A model generated the notes under the pieces. It was given only the letters and a program-made list of their open reading frames with translations, did not search any database and was not told the DNA's origin. The position numbers were made by a program, and so were the translations under genes. 48,224 nucleotides of DNA, from contig JAIRTW010000031.1 of the NCBI GenBank assembly GCA_031254875.1, positions 1 to 48,224 on the forward strand. Direction: 5' to 3'. The DNA comes from Candidatus Bathycorpusculum termitum. Lineage in GTDB: Archaea > Thermoproteota > Bathyarchaeia > Bathyarchaeales > Bathycorpusculaceae. Within the stretch, counting starts at the first letter, position 1; the number at the start of each line of letters is the position of its first letter. Positions 35,168 to 48,132 of the stretch are shown piece after piece.

Positions 35168-35224
35168 TTCGTCGCAGGTGATTTTTATGCCAGTTGTGAT
35201 TTTTTCTCCTCCATTTTTTATTTT

Positions 35225-35523
35225 TTACTGTTCGATTAATTTTAGAATGTCGCTGTCCCCTGTTTCGCGTATGCTCATCGCGGAGATAATGAAGAGTTTG
35301 TTGCAGACTTCAGCGAGGTCCATTGAGCCACCTTTATAGGTTATCACGGGGATTTTAGAGATTTCTCCATAGTATTCGATCTGTTCTTTTATGTCTTTTG
35401 GACAGTTTGCGGCTAAAACAATCAGTTTCGCTTTGCCGGTTTTGGCGTTTTGCAATGCCGTGTTGGATCCGAAGGATACTTTACCGGTTTTCACTACTGA
35501 TGTTAACGCTTTATCTATGTCTA

Positions 35524-35527
<4 letters not shown>
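35225..35527 (-). CDS. rpl30e: Ribosomal protein L30e
   Basis: 100 aa of the L7Ae/L30e family, which binds kink-turn RNA. Blocks: LTSVVKTGKVSFGSNTALQNAKTGKAKLIVLAANCP and EYYGEISKIPVITYKGGSMDLAEVCNK. The ATG at 35527 overlaps the rpoA stop (ATGA). Between rpoA and nusA is its classical archaeal position. Confidence 0.94.
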
Positions 35528-39363
<3,836 letters not shown>

Positions 39364-39364
39364 G

Positions 39365-42300
39365 TTAAGCCTTCTCCTTTAGTCTAAGTTTGGGGGTGAT
39401 ACATAGGCTTTGAAGCTCCTGCAAAAGAAGCTTAAAAGCATATGAAACGATTACGGGGGCAATCTTGGCTTTTTCGTCGCAGATTTTACAGACATAACGC
39501 CTCTGTTTCATGTCAAAATAGGCGATTTGCCCACAGTTTTCGCAGATGTAGAGGGTATACTTGTCGGATTCTTCCAGCAACCTATCACGCAACAGCATAG
39601 CAGCACCGTGACCGATGAGACAGTCGCGCTCCATCTCTCCGAAACGCAGACCACCACCCCGAGCGCGACCTTCAGTTGGTTGACGGGTAAGCATCTGGAC
39701 TTGACCCCGGGCGCGTGCGTGAATTTTATCAGCAACCATGTGATGCAGTTTTTGGTAATAGACAATACCAACGAATACGTCGGCGACGAATTTTTCGCCG
39801 CTGGTACCGTTATAGAAGACCTCGCTACCGGTATGGCTGAAGCCAAGCTTGACTAGGTTTTTACGTACTTCATCAGGACCTTCGTTGCTGAAGGGTGTAC
39901 CATCGCCGGGTTTGCCTCTGGCGGCGGCGGATTTACCTGAAAGTGATTCAATGAATTGGCCCAGGGTCATACGACTGGGGATAGCATGCGGATTGATTAT
40001 GAGATCGGGAACAATTCCGTCTTCGGTAAAGGGTAAATCTTCTTGGGGAACGATTAAACCAATAACACCTTTCTGTCCATGTCGTGAGGCAAATTTATCT
40101 CCGAGTTCTGGGATACGCTGGTCGCGGACACGGACTTTGACAAGCTGACTACCTTCGCCGCTTTCAGTGATGAATATACCATCGACTATACCTGTTTCGG
40201 ATGGCCGCATGTCGACTGAGGTGTCGCGCATGCTTGGACCTTTGACTTCGAATTCCTTGTATTCTTCGAGGAAACGGGGTGGACTGATTCTACCGATTAA
40301 AACGTCTCCACCGACCACTTGTGATTCGAGGCTGATGATTCCGTCGGGTTCAAGTAGCCGATAGTATTGTTCCCCTCTGTAGCCGCGGGTACCTGCTTCA
40401 GGGACAGTGAATTTGTCTTTTAAGCCTCCTAGATACTGGCGGCATTCTGCTTCGTAGATACGATAGAAGGTGCTACGTGCGAGTCCGCGTTCGATGGATG
40501 CTTTGTTGAATATGATGGCGTCTTCCATATTGTAGCCTTCAAAGCTTAACACTGCGACAACGCAATTCTGTCCTGTGGGACGTTGTTTGTAGCCCATGAC
40601 ATCCATGTTCTCGGTTTGAACAAGCGGAACTTGTGGATAGTGCAGGATGTGGCTACGGCTGTCGACGCGGTGGTGGAAGTTTGTTCCGTAAACGCCTAAT
40701 GCCTGTTTAGCCATAGCGGCTTGGTATGAGTTTCGTGGTGACTGGTTGTGTTCGGGGTAGGGAATGGTTGAGGCACAGATACCAAGGATGGTGTAGGTGG
40801 CGATTTCAACGTGGGTAGTTTTGGGTCCGATAGCATCGTAGCTTAGTGCAATGAAGGCGTTTTCTTCTTCTTCGGCATCGAGATATTCGACTAAGCCATT
40901 TTTAACGAGGTCTTCCCAGGTCCATTCACCTAAGCCGATTTTTTCGAAGTGTTTGCTCTGTAGTTTAGGCTGTCCGTTTTCCACGATGATGAGCGGCCGG
41001 CGGACCCTTCCTTCGTCACAGTTAGCATGGACTTCTTCGGTTTCGGTTTGTGGTTTAGAGAAGTGGGTTACGTTGACTTCTGTTGAGATTTCTCCGGAAC
41101 GTCGTTTCTGGCGGAATCTTTGCACCATTTCCGGGGGGTTACTACAGTAGCCGATTATGTTTCCGTCCACGAAAACTTTGGCGCCTCCGACACGGAGTTC
41201 GTTGGTTGCTTCGTATGCTGGGACGGTCCCCATTTCGAAGAGTAGTTGTTTTATGCGGTCAGGATTAACGCCTACAGCGATAGATGCTGATAGGGCGAGG
41301 TTTTTTACGAGCCCGCAGTTTGAGCCTTCAGGTGTCTCGTTGGGACATAGTCGTCCCCAGTGGGTGGGGTGTAAGTCTCGGGCTTCGAAGTTAGGCTGGC
41401 TTCTGCTTAACGGCGATTGAAGCCGCCGTAGGTGGCTAAGGGTGGAGATGTAGTTGGTTCGATCGAGGAGTTGTGTGATACCGACTCTGCCTCTGCCCCA
41501 GTTGCCTGTTGCCAGTGCATGCTGGAAACGTTCGGTGATGATACCGGGTCGCACGGCGACTGAGACGGTTATGATCGGGCCTTTAACGCCGATACGCTCA
41601 AGCTGGTACTTGATGTCGCGGGTGAGGTTGCGGAAGGAGACACGGAAGAGGTCGGCAAGAAGTGGCCCACCGAGACGGAGACGTTTGTTTTTGAAGTGGT
41701 CTTTGTCGTCGGGGGTGCGTCTTCCGGTTTTAAGTTGGATAACGCGGTATGCCATCTCTCCGAGGAAAATGGCTTTTTCTTTGCGGTTTTTGTCGCTTCG
41801 GCCCAAGTGAGGAAGGAAATTTTTGTCGAGGGCTGTTTCGGCTTTCTGGAGGCGATATTCTTCGACTTGTCCGTGGGCGACGCGGTTACCGATGAACAGA
41901 ATAGCGTCTTGAGGTGTGTCTACGCCGATTGCTTTTTCAAATGATGCGCCGAGTTGAGTTTGGATATCGCTATCGAGGCTAACGGCTTCGGCAATATCTT
42001 TGTCTTTCTCTATGCTGAGGGCGCGCATGATGACGACGAAGGGAATTTCTGTTGGGACACCGGGCATGGTAACGTAGATTGCGTCGTCTGACTTCAGTTT
42101 AAGCTCGATTCTTGCGCGGAAACCCACAGTTGTGGAGAAGATTTTTGCTTGATAAACAGGGCTGGTTCCTTTCTCGTCGACATCGACGATAACGCGGTTA
42201 GGTGCCAAATCTTCCATGGCAACGATGACACGTTCCGAACCGTTAACGACAAAGTACCCTCCGGGGTCGTCGGGATCTTCTCCGGCGGCTATGAGTTCTT

Positions 42301-42739
42301 CACGGCTAAGTTGGCTCAAAAAGCAAAGTTTACTCTTAAGCATTACAGGGATGTTGCCGATGTAGACCAGTTCAGTATCTTGCTCTCTACCATCAATGAC
42401 GGGGGTCATCTCAAGTGCGATGGGCGCAGAATACGCCAAGTTTCTAAGGCGTGCTTCCATAGGGTAGATTTCATGTTTTGTTCCGTCTACTTCGGTTGCG
42501 TATGGACCGGTGATACGACTCTGTGGGTCGATTACCCAGATTTGCCCAAGTTTAACTTTATAGGGGTTTTCAGGCACTTCGATAGGGATTTCGCCAACTT
42601 CATCCACGACTTCTTGGAGACCGTGGTCTATAAATTCGTTGTAACTGTCAAGGTGCTGTCGGACTAAACCCTTTTCTGCAAAGAAGGTTTTGAGGACGTT
42701 ATGAACATCATCTTTTTGGATTTTTTGAGTGGTTGTCAA
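39365..42739 (-). CDS. rpoB: RNA polymerase subunit B (unsplit)
   Basis: 1124 aa, the second-largest polymerase subunit in one piece. Visible blocks: DDPGGYFVVNGSERVIVAMEDLAPN, HWGRLCPNETPEGSNCGLVKNLA, SFEGYNMEDAIIFNKASIERG, GDKFASRHGQKGVIGL, and the C-terminal zinc ribbon YICENCGQIAYFDMKQRRYVCKICDEKA. The start is TTG at 42739, with GGGAG 10 nt upstream and a TATA-like box at 42763-42773. No rpoH gene precedes it, although rpoH is the usual upstream neighbour in archaea. Confidence 0.97.
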   Translation of the reverse strand: MTTTQKIQKDDVHNVLKTFFAEKGLVRQHLDSYNEFIDHGLQEVVDEVGEIPIEVPENPYKVKLGQIWVIDPQSRITGPYATEVDGTKHEIYPMEARLRNLAYSAPIALEMTPVIDGREQDTELVYIGNIPVMLKSKLCFLSQLSREELIAAGEDPDDPGGYFVVNGSERVIVAMEDLAPNRVIVDVDEKGTSPVYQAKIFSTTVGFRARIELKLKSDDAIYVTMPGVPTEIPFVVIMRALSIEKDKDIAEAVSLDSDIQTQLGASFEKAIGVDTPQDAILFIGNRVAHGQVEEYRLQKAETALDKNFLPHLGRSDKNRKEKAIFLGEMAYRVIQLKTGRRTPDDKDHFKNKRLRLGGPLLADLFRVSFRNLTRDIKYQLERIGVKGPIITVSVAVRPGIITERFQHALATGNWGRGRVGITQLLDRTNYISTLSHLRRLQSPLSRSQPNFEARDLHPTHWGRLCPNETPEGSNCGLVKNLALSASIAVGVNPDRIKQLLFEMGTVPAYEATNELRVGGAKVFVDGNIIGYCSNPPEMVQRFRQKRRSGEISTEVNVTHFSKPQTETEEVHANCDEGRVRRPLIIVENGQPKLQSKHFEKIGLGEWTWEDLVKNGLVEYLDAEEEENAFIALSYDAIGPKTTHVEIATYTILGICASTIPYPEHNQSPRNSYQAAMAKQALGVYGTNFHHRVDSRSHILHYPQVPLVQTENMDVMGYKQRPTGQNCVVAVLSFEGYNMEDAIIFNKASIERGLARSTFYRIYEAECRQYLGGLKDKFTVPEAGTRGYRGEQYYRLLEPDGIISLESQVVGGDVLIGRISPPRFLEEYKEFEVKGPSMRDTSVDMRPSETGIVDGIFITESGEGSQLVKVRVRDQRIPELGDKFASRHGQKGVIGLIVPQEDLPFTEDGIVPDLIINPHAIPSRMTLGQFIESLSGKSAAARGKPGDGTPFSNEGPDEVRKNLVKLGFSHTGSEVFYNGTSGEKFVADVFVGIVYYQKLHHMVADKIHARARGQVQMLTRQPTEGRARGGGLRFGEMERDCLIGHGAAMLLRDRLLEESDKYTLYICENCGQIAYFDMKQRRYVCKICDEKAKIAPVIVSYAFKLLLQELQSLCITPKLRLKEKA

Positions 42740-42762
42740 ATTTTTAATTCTCCCATAAATTT

Positions 42763-42773
42763 AGTATAAAATT
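42763..42773 (-). promoter_or_regulatory. TATA box of the rpoB operon
   Basis: AATTTTATACT on the minus strand, centred 29 nt before the TTG start. Further upstream (42774-43082) I see only a direct repeat TCCGACG (two copies about 15 nt apart near 42826-42848) and no gene. Confidence 0.5.
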
Positions 42774-43082
42774 GTAATAATTACTGTAATGTTTATGCGG
42801 TGATGTATTTTCCATCTTACATTTCCTCCGACGCTGGGCGGTCCGACGTCGAAAAAGGAATCCAAACTTTTCTAAGAGCACAAACACATGCTACGCACCT
42901 TGCATATAAATGTTGTTATCAAATCAGTAGTTCCGCAAGTGCTTTGAGCAGTTAATGCTAAATTGAGAACCATACTTTACTGACTATCCGCCAAGAAGGC
43001 CGACAAAGTATAGTTCCGCCGTGAATAAAGTTTGATGTACCTTTTTGCCTTTTACTGAAACACTCAAATTGCCGAAACAGCA

Positions 43083-43532
43083 TTACAGTATGGATTGCAG
43101 TTTTTGTGCCCATTCTTTGGCTTGGGCTAAATCACCCGCGTTTGGTCTGCCTCTACGGGTGAACCCGAACGTTTGTCCCAAGCAAATAAAAGAGTCGTCC
43201 TCAAGCCTCTGACCCCTTGCCTCAAGCAAATGTTTAACACACTCATACGCCAGCTTGTTGCTTGCGCCGCCGCCAGCCCATGTCATAAAAAGCACAAACC
43301 GCATCCCAACTTTGAATTCGGCGGTTTTAAGGTAATTCTGCAGTTCGATGTAGGGTTCACCACCTCTGATGCCGGTACCCAAAAAAACCAAACGACAACC
43401 CTCAAAAGGCAGGGTTTGGGCATCAAAGTTTTCAGTTAATTTCACAGCGGGACAGTTGAGGCCCAAGGCTATTGTCTGAGCTACTTTTTCGGTGTTACCA
43501 CGGTGACTTGAATAGATAACAATTGTACTCAT
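43083..43532 (-). CDS. Flavodoxin-like protein
   Basis: 149 aa. It has the FMN phosphate-binding loop IYSSHRGNTEKVAQTIA at the N-terminus, then LVFLGTGIRGGEPYIELQNYL and FVLFMTWAGGGASNKLA, the loops that flank the isoalloxazine ring. It is a cytoplasmic electron carrier or FMN protein; the partner is unknown. It stands alone next to the tRNA-Leu gene, transcribed in the opposite direction. Confidence 0.88.
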   Translation of the reverse strand: MSTIVIYSSHRGNTEKVAQTIALGLNCPAVKLTENFDAQTLPFEGCRLVFLGTGIRGGEPYIELQNYLKTAEFKVGMRFVLFMTWAGGGASNKLAYECVKHLLEARGQRLEDDSFICLGQTFGFTRRGRPNAGDLAQAKEWAQKLQSIL

Positions 43533-43729
43533 TTAACATCCTCTGAGATCTGGATGACTTCTATTTGTAAAATTATTTGTTTTGGAGTTTATTTTTGTTT
43601 CCTCGATCTTTCTACCCGCACAGAATGATACCGTTGCTTAAAGATAGATGCCATGTGGTTTCTGAACAGCCCCCAATGTCGACAAAGGATTAATAAGCCA
43701 GAATCTGAACCTTTTACACTACAGTGTGA

Positions 43730-43855
43730 GCTACGGTAACCAAGCCAGGTCAAAGGTGAAGGACTCAAGATCAACGTTTGACCGGCATGTCTGGCCTCCG
43801 TGGATGGGATATCCTTTCCCGCAGGGGTTCGCAGGTTCAAATCCTGCCCGTAGCA
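43730..43855 (+). tRNA. tRNA-Leu (anticodon CAA) with intron
   Basis: The acceptor stem GCTACGG/CCGTAGC is perfect with discriminator A. The T arm is GCAGG-TTCAAAT-CCTGC, and a class II variable arm (CCC-GCAG-GGG) marks tRNA-Leu. The anticodon stem AAGGA pairs with TCCTT (43812-43816) only if a 41-nt intron is removed after position 37. The loop is then CTCAAGA, anticodon CAA. No CCA is encoded. Confidence 0.93.
43770..43810 (+). other. tRNA-Leu intron
   Basis: 41 nt between G37 and A38 of the tRNA, the canonical archaeal position. The boundary can slide by one base because A occurs at both edges (43770 or 43811). It would be removed by the splicing endonuclease at a bulge-helix-bulge. No box C/D signature is seen inside. 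Confidence 0.8.
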
Positions 43856-43980
43856 CTTTTAGTTATTCAGATACTGTAATTACCGCCATATCAATGGATG
43901 GTTTTTACATTTGCCCGTTCGCCCCCCCCTAACCAGCGCTTTGGCACCCAACAACAAGATCCTTACTAGCGTACCGAAAG

Positions 43981-43989
43981 TGGTATAAT
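43981..43989 (+). promoter_or_regulatory. Bacterial-type extended -10 like element upstream of the relaxase
   Basis: TGGTATAAT matches a bacterial extended -10 exactly and lies about 80 nt before the relaxase start. No good -35 is found 16-18 nt upstream. In an archaeon the same bases might act as a TATA box. It may be a relic of a bacterial donor. Confidence 0.3.
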
Positions 43990-44054
43990 CCGAAAGACCG
44001 CTACGGTTCAAGGCTTTTCAATCTTTATCATAATATGCAAATAGAAATTTTCAT

Positions 44055-44070
44055 CGGAGTGTAAGCTCCG
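44055..44070 (+). promoter_or_regulatory. Hairpin covering the relaxase ribosome binding site
   Basis: CGGAG-TGTAAG-CTCCG is a perfect 5-bp stem ending exactly before the TTG start at 44071. The only Shine-Dalgarno-like GGAG is in its left arm, so the stem could hold translation down. Confidence 0.4.
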
Positions 44071-45600
44071 TTGCCGATTTATTATTTTGACGGCAACATT
44101 ATCGGGCGAAGCTCGGGACGCTCGACTGTGGGTGCGGCGGCGTACCGTGCGGGAGAAAAACTCCACTCCGTGGCTCATGCGTCCTATCAGTCGGGCGAAA
44201 AACTGTATGCCGAAGGAGACAAAATAACACATGACTATACCCGAAAGGGCGGTGTTGCGTACAGCGAAATAATGTTACCCGACAACGCGCCTAAAGAATA
44301 CCAAGACCGTGAAACCCTTTGGAACGCTGTCGAAAGAGCCGAAAAGCGCAAAGACGCGCAGTTAGCGCGGGAATTTGTTGTTGGACTGCAACGGGAATTT
44401 GAGTTGCGGGAGCAGATTGAGGTTTTGTGCGAATACATACAGGAGAGCTTCGTTGACAGGGGTATGATTGCGGATTTTTCCATACATGACACGGGAAAGG
44501 GCAATCCGCACGCGCATATTATGTTGACTACGCACCACGTTACGCCTGACGGGTTCGGTAAGAAAAATACCGAGTGGAATGAGAACCGCTTGTTTTTGGA
44601 GTGGCGTGAGGGTTGGGCTGATGTTAATAATCGCATGTTTGAGCGGTTGGGGCTTGAGGAGCGTATCGACCACCGCTCATACAGGGACAGGGGCATAGAC
44701 CGCGAGCCGATGATACACTTAGGATATGAGGCGGCGGCGTTGGAACGGCGGGACATACGTACCGAGCGCGACGACCATAATCGCGAAGTCCAACGCAGAA
44801 ATGAACAACGCACCGCCATAAAAACGGAACCCGGAAAAGAAACCACAGAAAACGCACGGGAACCGCGCAAAATCGAAAAATCCGAGCAACTTGAAAAAGA
44901 ATTACAAAAAATACGTGCAACCGTACAATTCATAGAAAAACCGCTTGAAACCGAAATTGAACCGCCCTATGTATCCACATTAGAAAGACAACTCAAGGCC
45001 GAAAAGGCTACGCAGTACATAGAAAAAACGCAAGCACAGCAGAACACCGCCGAAAAAATAGCCGAACGTATGAACGCATTAAAGGAAAAATACCTTGAGC
45101 TTGAAAAGGAAAAAATTCCGTTGATAGAGAAACATAACAAGGATAAATATGAACTCCCGCCGTTGGAATACCGCGCCGAACAAATAGACGAACACGCCGA
45201 AAACATTGAAGCCTTGCAGGACAGACTTGAGCAATTCCGGGAATCTCGACGGAATTTGCGTCTTTTTGATTTGAAGCAAAAGAAGGAAACCGATGAAAAA
45301 ATCGCGCAGGCAACCCAAGAATTGGAACGGGCACGGGACTTTTTTAAGAATCATTTCCGCATTGACCCCGCCCAAGCACCCGCCGAACTAAACCGCCTGC
45401 AAGAAGAAATCCGCACAAAAAGAGACGAACTCAACACAAAACAAATCCTTGTACAGACGATTAAGAAAAAACAGGCCTCTATCGAATTAGACTATCACAC
45501 CCAAAAACTCCTCAACGAAACCCGCCCAGACCAAGAACAAATCACCCAATTATTGGCGCAAATGCACAAACCGCCCGAATCCCTCCGCGACCACCATTAG
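44071..45600 (+). CDS. MobA/MobL-family relaxase, 3' end truncated
   Basis: 509 aa. The N-terminal relaxase domain (about 1-230) has strand MPIYYFDGNIIGRSSGRS, candidate nucleophile Tyr25 in GAAAYRAGEK, Glu102 in AREFVVGL and metal-binding His147/His149 in GNPHAHIMLTTH. Such MobQ-type enzymes nick plasmid DNA at oriT for conjugal transfer. The rest is a long Glu/Lys-rich coiled coil. The start is TTG at 44071. The last codons (HH then TAG) fall at the junction with a truncated transposase, so the true C-terminus was probably lost. The family is mostly bacterial; its presence here suggests transfer. Confidence 0.85.
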   Translation: MPIYYFDGNIIGRSSGRSTVGAAAYRAGEKLHSVAHASYQSGEKLYAEGDKITHDYTRKGGVAYSEIMLPDNAPKEYQDRETLWNAVERAEKRKDAQLAREFVVGLQREFELREQIEVLCEYIQESFVDRGMIADFSIHDTGKGNPHAHIMLTTHHVTPDGFGKKNTEWNENRLFLEWREGWADVNNRMFERLGLEERIDHRSYRDRGIDREPMIHLGYEAAALERRDIRTERDDHNREVQRRNEQRTAIKTEPGKETTENAREPRKIEKSEQLEKELQKIRATVQFIEKPLETEIEPPYVSTLERQLKAEKATQYIEKTQAQQNTAEKIAERMNALKEKYLELEKEKIPLIEKHNKDKYELPPLEYRAEQIDEHAENIEALQDRLEQFRESRRNLRLFDLKQKKETDEKIAQATQELERARDFFKNHFRIDPAQAPAELNRLQEEIRTKRDELNTKQILVQTIKKKQASIELDYHTQKLLNETRPDQEQITQLLAQMHKPPESLRDHH

Positions 45601-46333
45601 TCTGAGGATGATTTACACCACAGAGAATCTGCTTGATTTCTTCCTTAAACAGAAAAACCTCAAACGTATGATCCGCACAACCAGCCTTATCTCGCCTTAC
45701 ACCATAAAACTGTGTTCCATGATCACAAATACATTCCCTAATGCTTATGTTGTAAGTAGATCGACAATCATCCAACGCTTGTTTTAGCAACAAACACGAG
45801 TTTTCAGCTGTTGCATTACAGAATTCTCCTGCGGAGAGAAATTTTCTTGAAGCATCATCAAGTACAACACACACCTGCATACCTAGAACTGCTTTACTAA
45901 CATGCCAATCCATATGTACCGCTGAGAGAGAATGTTCTCGCTCATAGCGAATCCATGGTTTACGTCTCTTCTGTTTGTTTTCTTGTGTGTTAGCCAGACC
46001 GTATTCAAGCATGATTCTATGTATAGTATTGTGAGGTATTTTCGTTTTCTCTTCATGCGCTATAATGCTTTCTAGGTATAGTGCGTTGAAACGGTGTTTT
46101 GACCATTGATCTAAAACGATTTGTTTGTGTTTGTTTAAAATCTGTGTTTTTGGTCTTCCAACGTTTAACCCTATTTGGGGAATAGTGTTAGTCTTCTTGT
46201 AAAAACGATAGATTTGTCTGAACCGTCGTGGTGTAATTCCAAGATAGTTTGCAATCCATGTTTGAGATGCTTTTCTTTGCTCAAACTCTCTAAGACACCA
46301 TTTGAGCTTCTTACGGTTTCCAAGTTTAACCAT
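45542..46333 (-). pseudogene. IS481-like transposase, C-terminally truncated
   Basis: 263 codons. N-terminal helix-turn-helix (KASQTWIANYLGITPRRFRQIYRFY) is followed by the DDE integrase core: first Asp in SAVHMDWHVSK, second in RECICDHGTQFYG, and the start of the third block in VNHPQTNG. At that point (about 45593) homology stops and the frame runs into relaxase DNA (GRGGIRAVCAF), so the catalytic Glu and the rest are missing. It is inactive unless complemented. A TATA-like CTATTTAAACC lies about 15-25 nt before the ATG. No terminal repeat could be identified. Confidence 0.8.
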
Positions 46334-46643
46334 ACGAACTATAGGGTTTAAATAGCGGAAATAATTTCGGGAAAAGATATGTAAAAAGCGGGATAGTAAA
46401 AATTAAAATGGCTTTAGTTGCTTATATATACTGTTGTTGTTTTATTTTTGTACTTATTGTATATTTTCATGCCCGATAATTGAGCACTTCTTTTTTGCAT
46501 ACCGAAAAACGCCCTGCAAAGAATGGTTACACTCAAAGTATGGCAAATATTCGGAGTATAAAACCAAAAACCACCAACGCACAACATTCCGCCTTACTTA
46601 TATTAGTGTATAAAGTAGTAACGTTTCCTAGGAGAGCCGGTAA
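46334..46643. other. Intergenic region with TATA-like boxes
   Basis: About 310 bp between divergent genes. TATATATAAG on minus (about 46421-46430) could drive the transposase. GTATAAAG on plus (46608-46615) lies about 30 nt before the MCM-like start, which also has GGAG (46631-46634). The outer end of the IS481-like element must lie here but is not recognisable. Confidence 0.4.
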
Positions 46644-48095
46644 GTGACGTTTATTCCAAAACCCCAAGTAAAAAAAGTGAATAAATTTACACCTACAAGA
46701 CCTGCTTTTCGAAATAGACAATACGGTAGCGAATTTAACGAATGGGAACTCAACATTCTAAAAGATTTTTCCTACGCAAAAAAATCAACAAATCCATCCG
46801 TTTCAGGCACAGTTGTTTATGATGGCAAACTAGGCAGAAATCGGTTTCTCCTCATTCCGGCAGCGCATCTGCCGCAGGACTACTGTATATGTGAATGCCC
46901 TGATGATGTCAAGATTCCGGCAAATCTTTCCTATGTAACAGTCACCGGGCAGAAAAGAGTTTTTTACGATTATTGGGAAATAATGATAGACAGCATAGCC
47001 CCGGCTAAAATCAGAATTCCAATTGAGCCGGATATTGATTTCAAAGAATTTCAGGAACAGCTTTTTTTACAATGGGGTGGAATATCTTCGCCTCTGAGAG
47101 AGTTACTTGCCTTTGAATTCGTCAGTTCACCACCAATGCTGAATTTTGGGCAATCCGGAGGATTAAACATCACCATCTACGATGCAACCAATCGTAACCA
47201 AACCAGTAAATTGCTTGAGTATTTCTATAACATTATGCCGCCGGACATTGCTCTGGGTAAGTCAGGAAGCCTCGCAATTCCCGAATTGGCTACGGAACAA
47301 CCGTTATCTCCTTTTACTTGGCGATTCCGCAGTTTTAATGCTGATAAGCCGCTTAACCATAATTTAGCAACTTTTCTTGATAGAAGGAGGTCAAGAAAAT
47401 TTTCAGAAGTTTCAATAGGTTTAGGCAGCAGACGTAAACAACCCAAGTCACTTTATGACCCACCGGTCAGATTGGTGGATCAGCCAACTATCTTGCCCGA
47501 CGAGGTTGAGATGAGGCGTATGCACTTTGAACCTCCTCTTGAAGTTACCAAGTATATCGTAACAATGCAAATGTTGTTTCCAACTATAGGAAACACTCTG
47601 GAAGACCTGAATAGCACTCTTGAAAAAGCCGGTCAAAAAGTGTTAGACATCGCCGAAAAATACGATGTACCACAAGCAGTCCGACAACATGGCTTATTCG
47701 ATGCAAACTATTATGGTAGACCACAGTCAATGCTACGGTTAGCTCTATCATCGGCGCGTTCACAACAAATTCAGACAGTTGACAACGATTTAGTTTCCAA
47801 GGCCTTTGAGGACTTCTATGCTAAGAACTTTGAAACCATATTTGAGGCTTGGGAGGATATGTTCACCGTTAAGGGAGTAGAGATGGTATCATTAAATGAG
47901 GCTGACCGGCAGATACTCAAATACATTGCTGAGAAACAAACAAATGAATATGGCGTTGGATATCGTATTCTTTCAGAAAGATTTGAAAACTCATATTCTG
48001 AGTATGATTTGAAAAGCTCACTTCAACGATTACGAGATGCCGGAAAAATAAGAGAACCAACATACAACGTTTACAAGGCTATCCCCCTTGAATAG
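46644..48095 (+). CDS. MCM-like protein without an evident ATPase site
   Basis: 483 aa from GTG at 46644, with GGAG about 9 nt upstream. I do not recognise a named family for the whole protein. The C-terminal third resembles the AAA lid and winged helix of archaeal MCM: NYYGRPQSMLRLALSSARS then VDNDLVSKAFEDFY, followed by MVSLNEADRQILKYIAEKQTN and YDLKSSLQRLRDAGKI. The middle (ISSPLRELLAFEFVSSPPML, then GGLNITIYD) sits where the MCM ATPase core would be, but no Walker A GxxxxGKS/T is present. The N-terminal 150 residues are beta-rich, possibly an OB fold. Next to a relaxase and IS fragment, a replication role in the element is plausible but unproven. Confidence 0.45.
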   Translation: MTFIPKPQVKKVNKFTPTRPAFRNRQYGSEFNEWELNILKDFSYAKKSTNPSVSGTVVYDGKLGRNRFLLIPAAHLPQDYCICECPDDVKIPANLSYVTVTGQKRVFYDYWEIMIDSIAPAKIRIPIEPDIDFKEFQEQLFLQWGGISSPLRELLAFEFVSSPPMLNFGQSGGLNITIYDATNRNQTSKLLEYFYNIMPPDIALGKSGSLAIPELATEQPLSPFTWRFRSFNADKPLNHNLATFLDRRRSRKFSEVSIGLGSRRKQPKSLYDPPVRLVDQPTILPDEVEMRRMHFEPPLEVTKYIVTMQMLFPTIGNTLEDLNSTLEKAGQKVLDIAEKYDVPQAVRQHGLFDANYYGRPQSMLRLALSSARSQQIQTVDNDLVSKAFEDFYAKNFETIFEAWEDMFTVKGVEMVSLNEADRQILKYIAEKQTNEYGVGYRILSERFENSYSEYDLKSSLQRLRDAGKIREPTYNVYKAIPLE

Positions 48096-48132
48096 CCATT
48101 CACTTAGGAATTGTGCAAAAATAACTTGTGAA

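Noticed and set aside
42826-42848. TCCGACG direct repeat upstream of rpoB as an operator
   Set aside because: Only two short copies about 60-80 nt from the TATA box, with no dyad; too weak to call.
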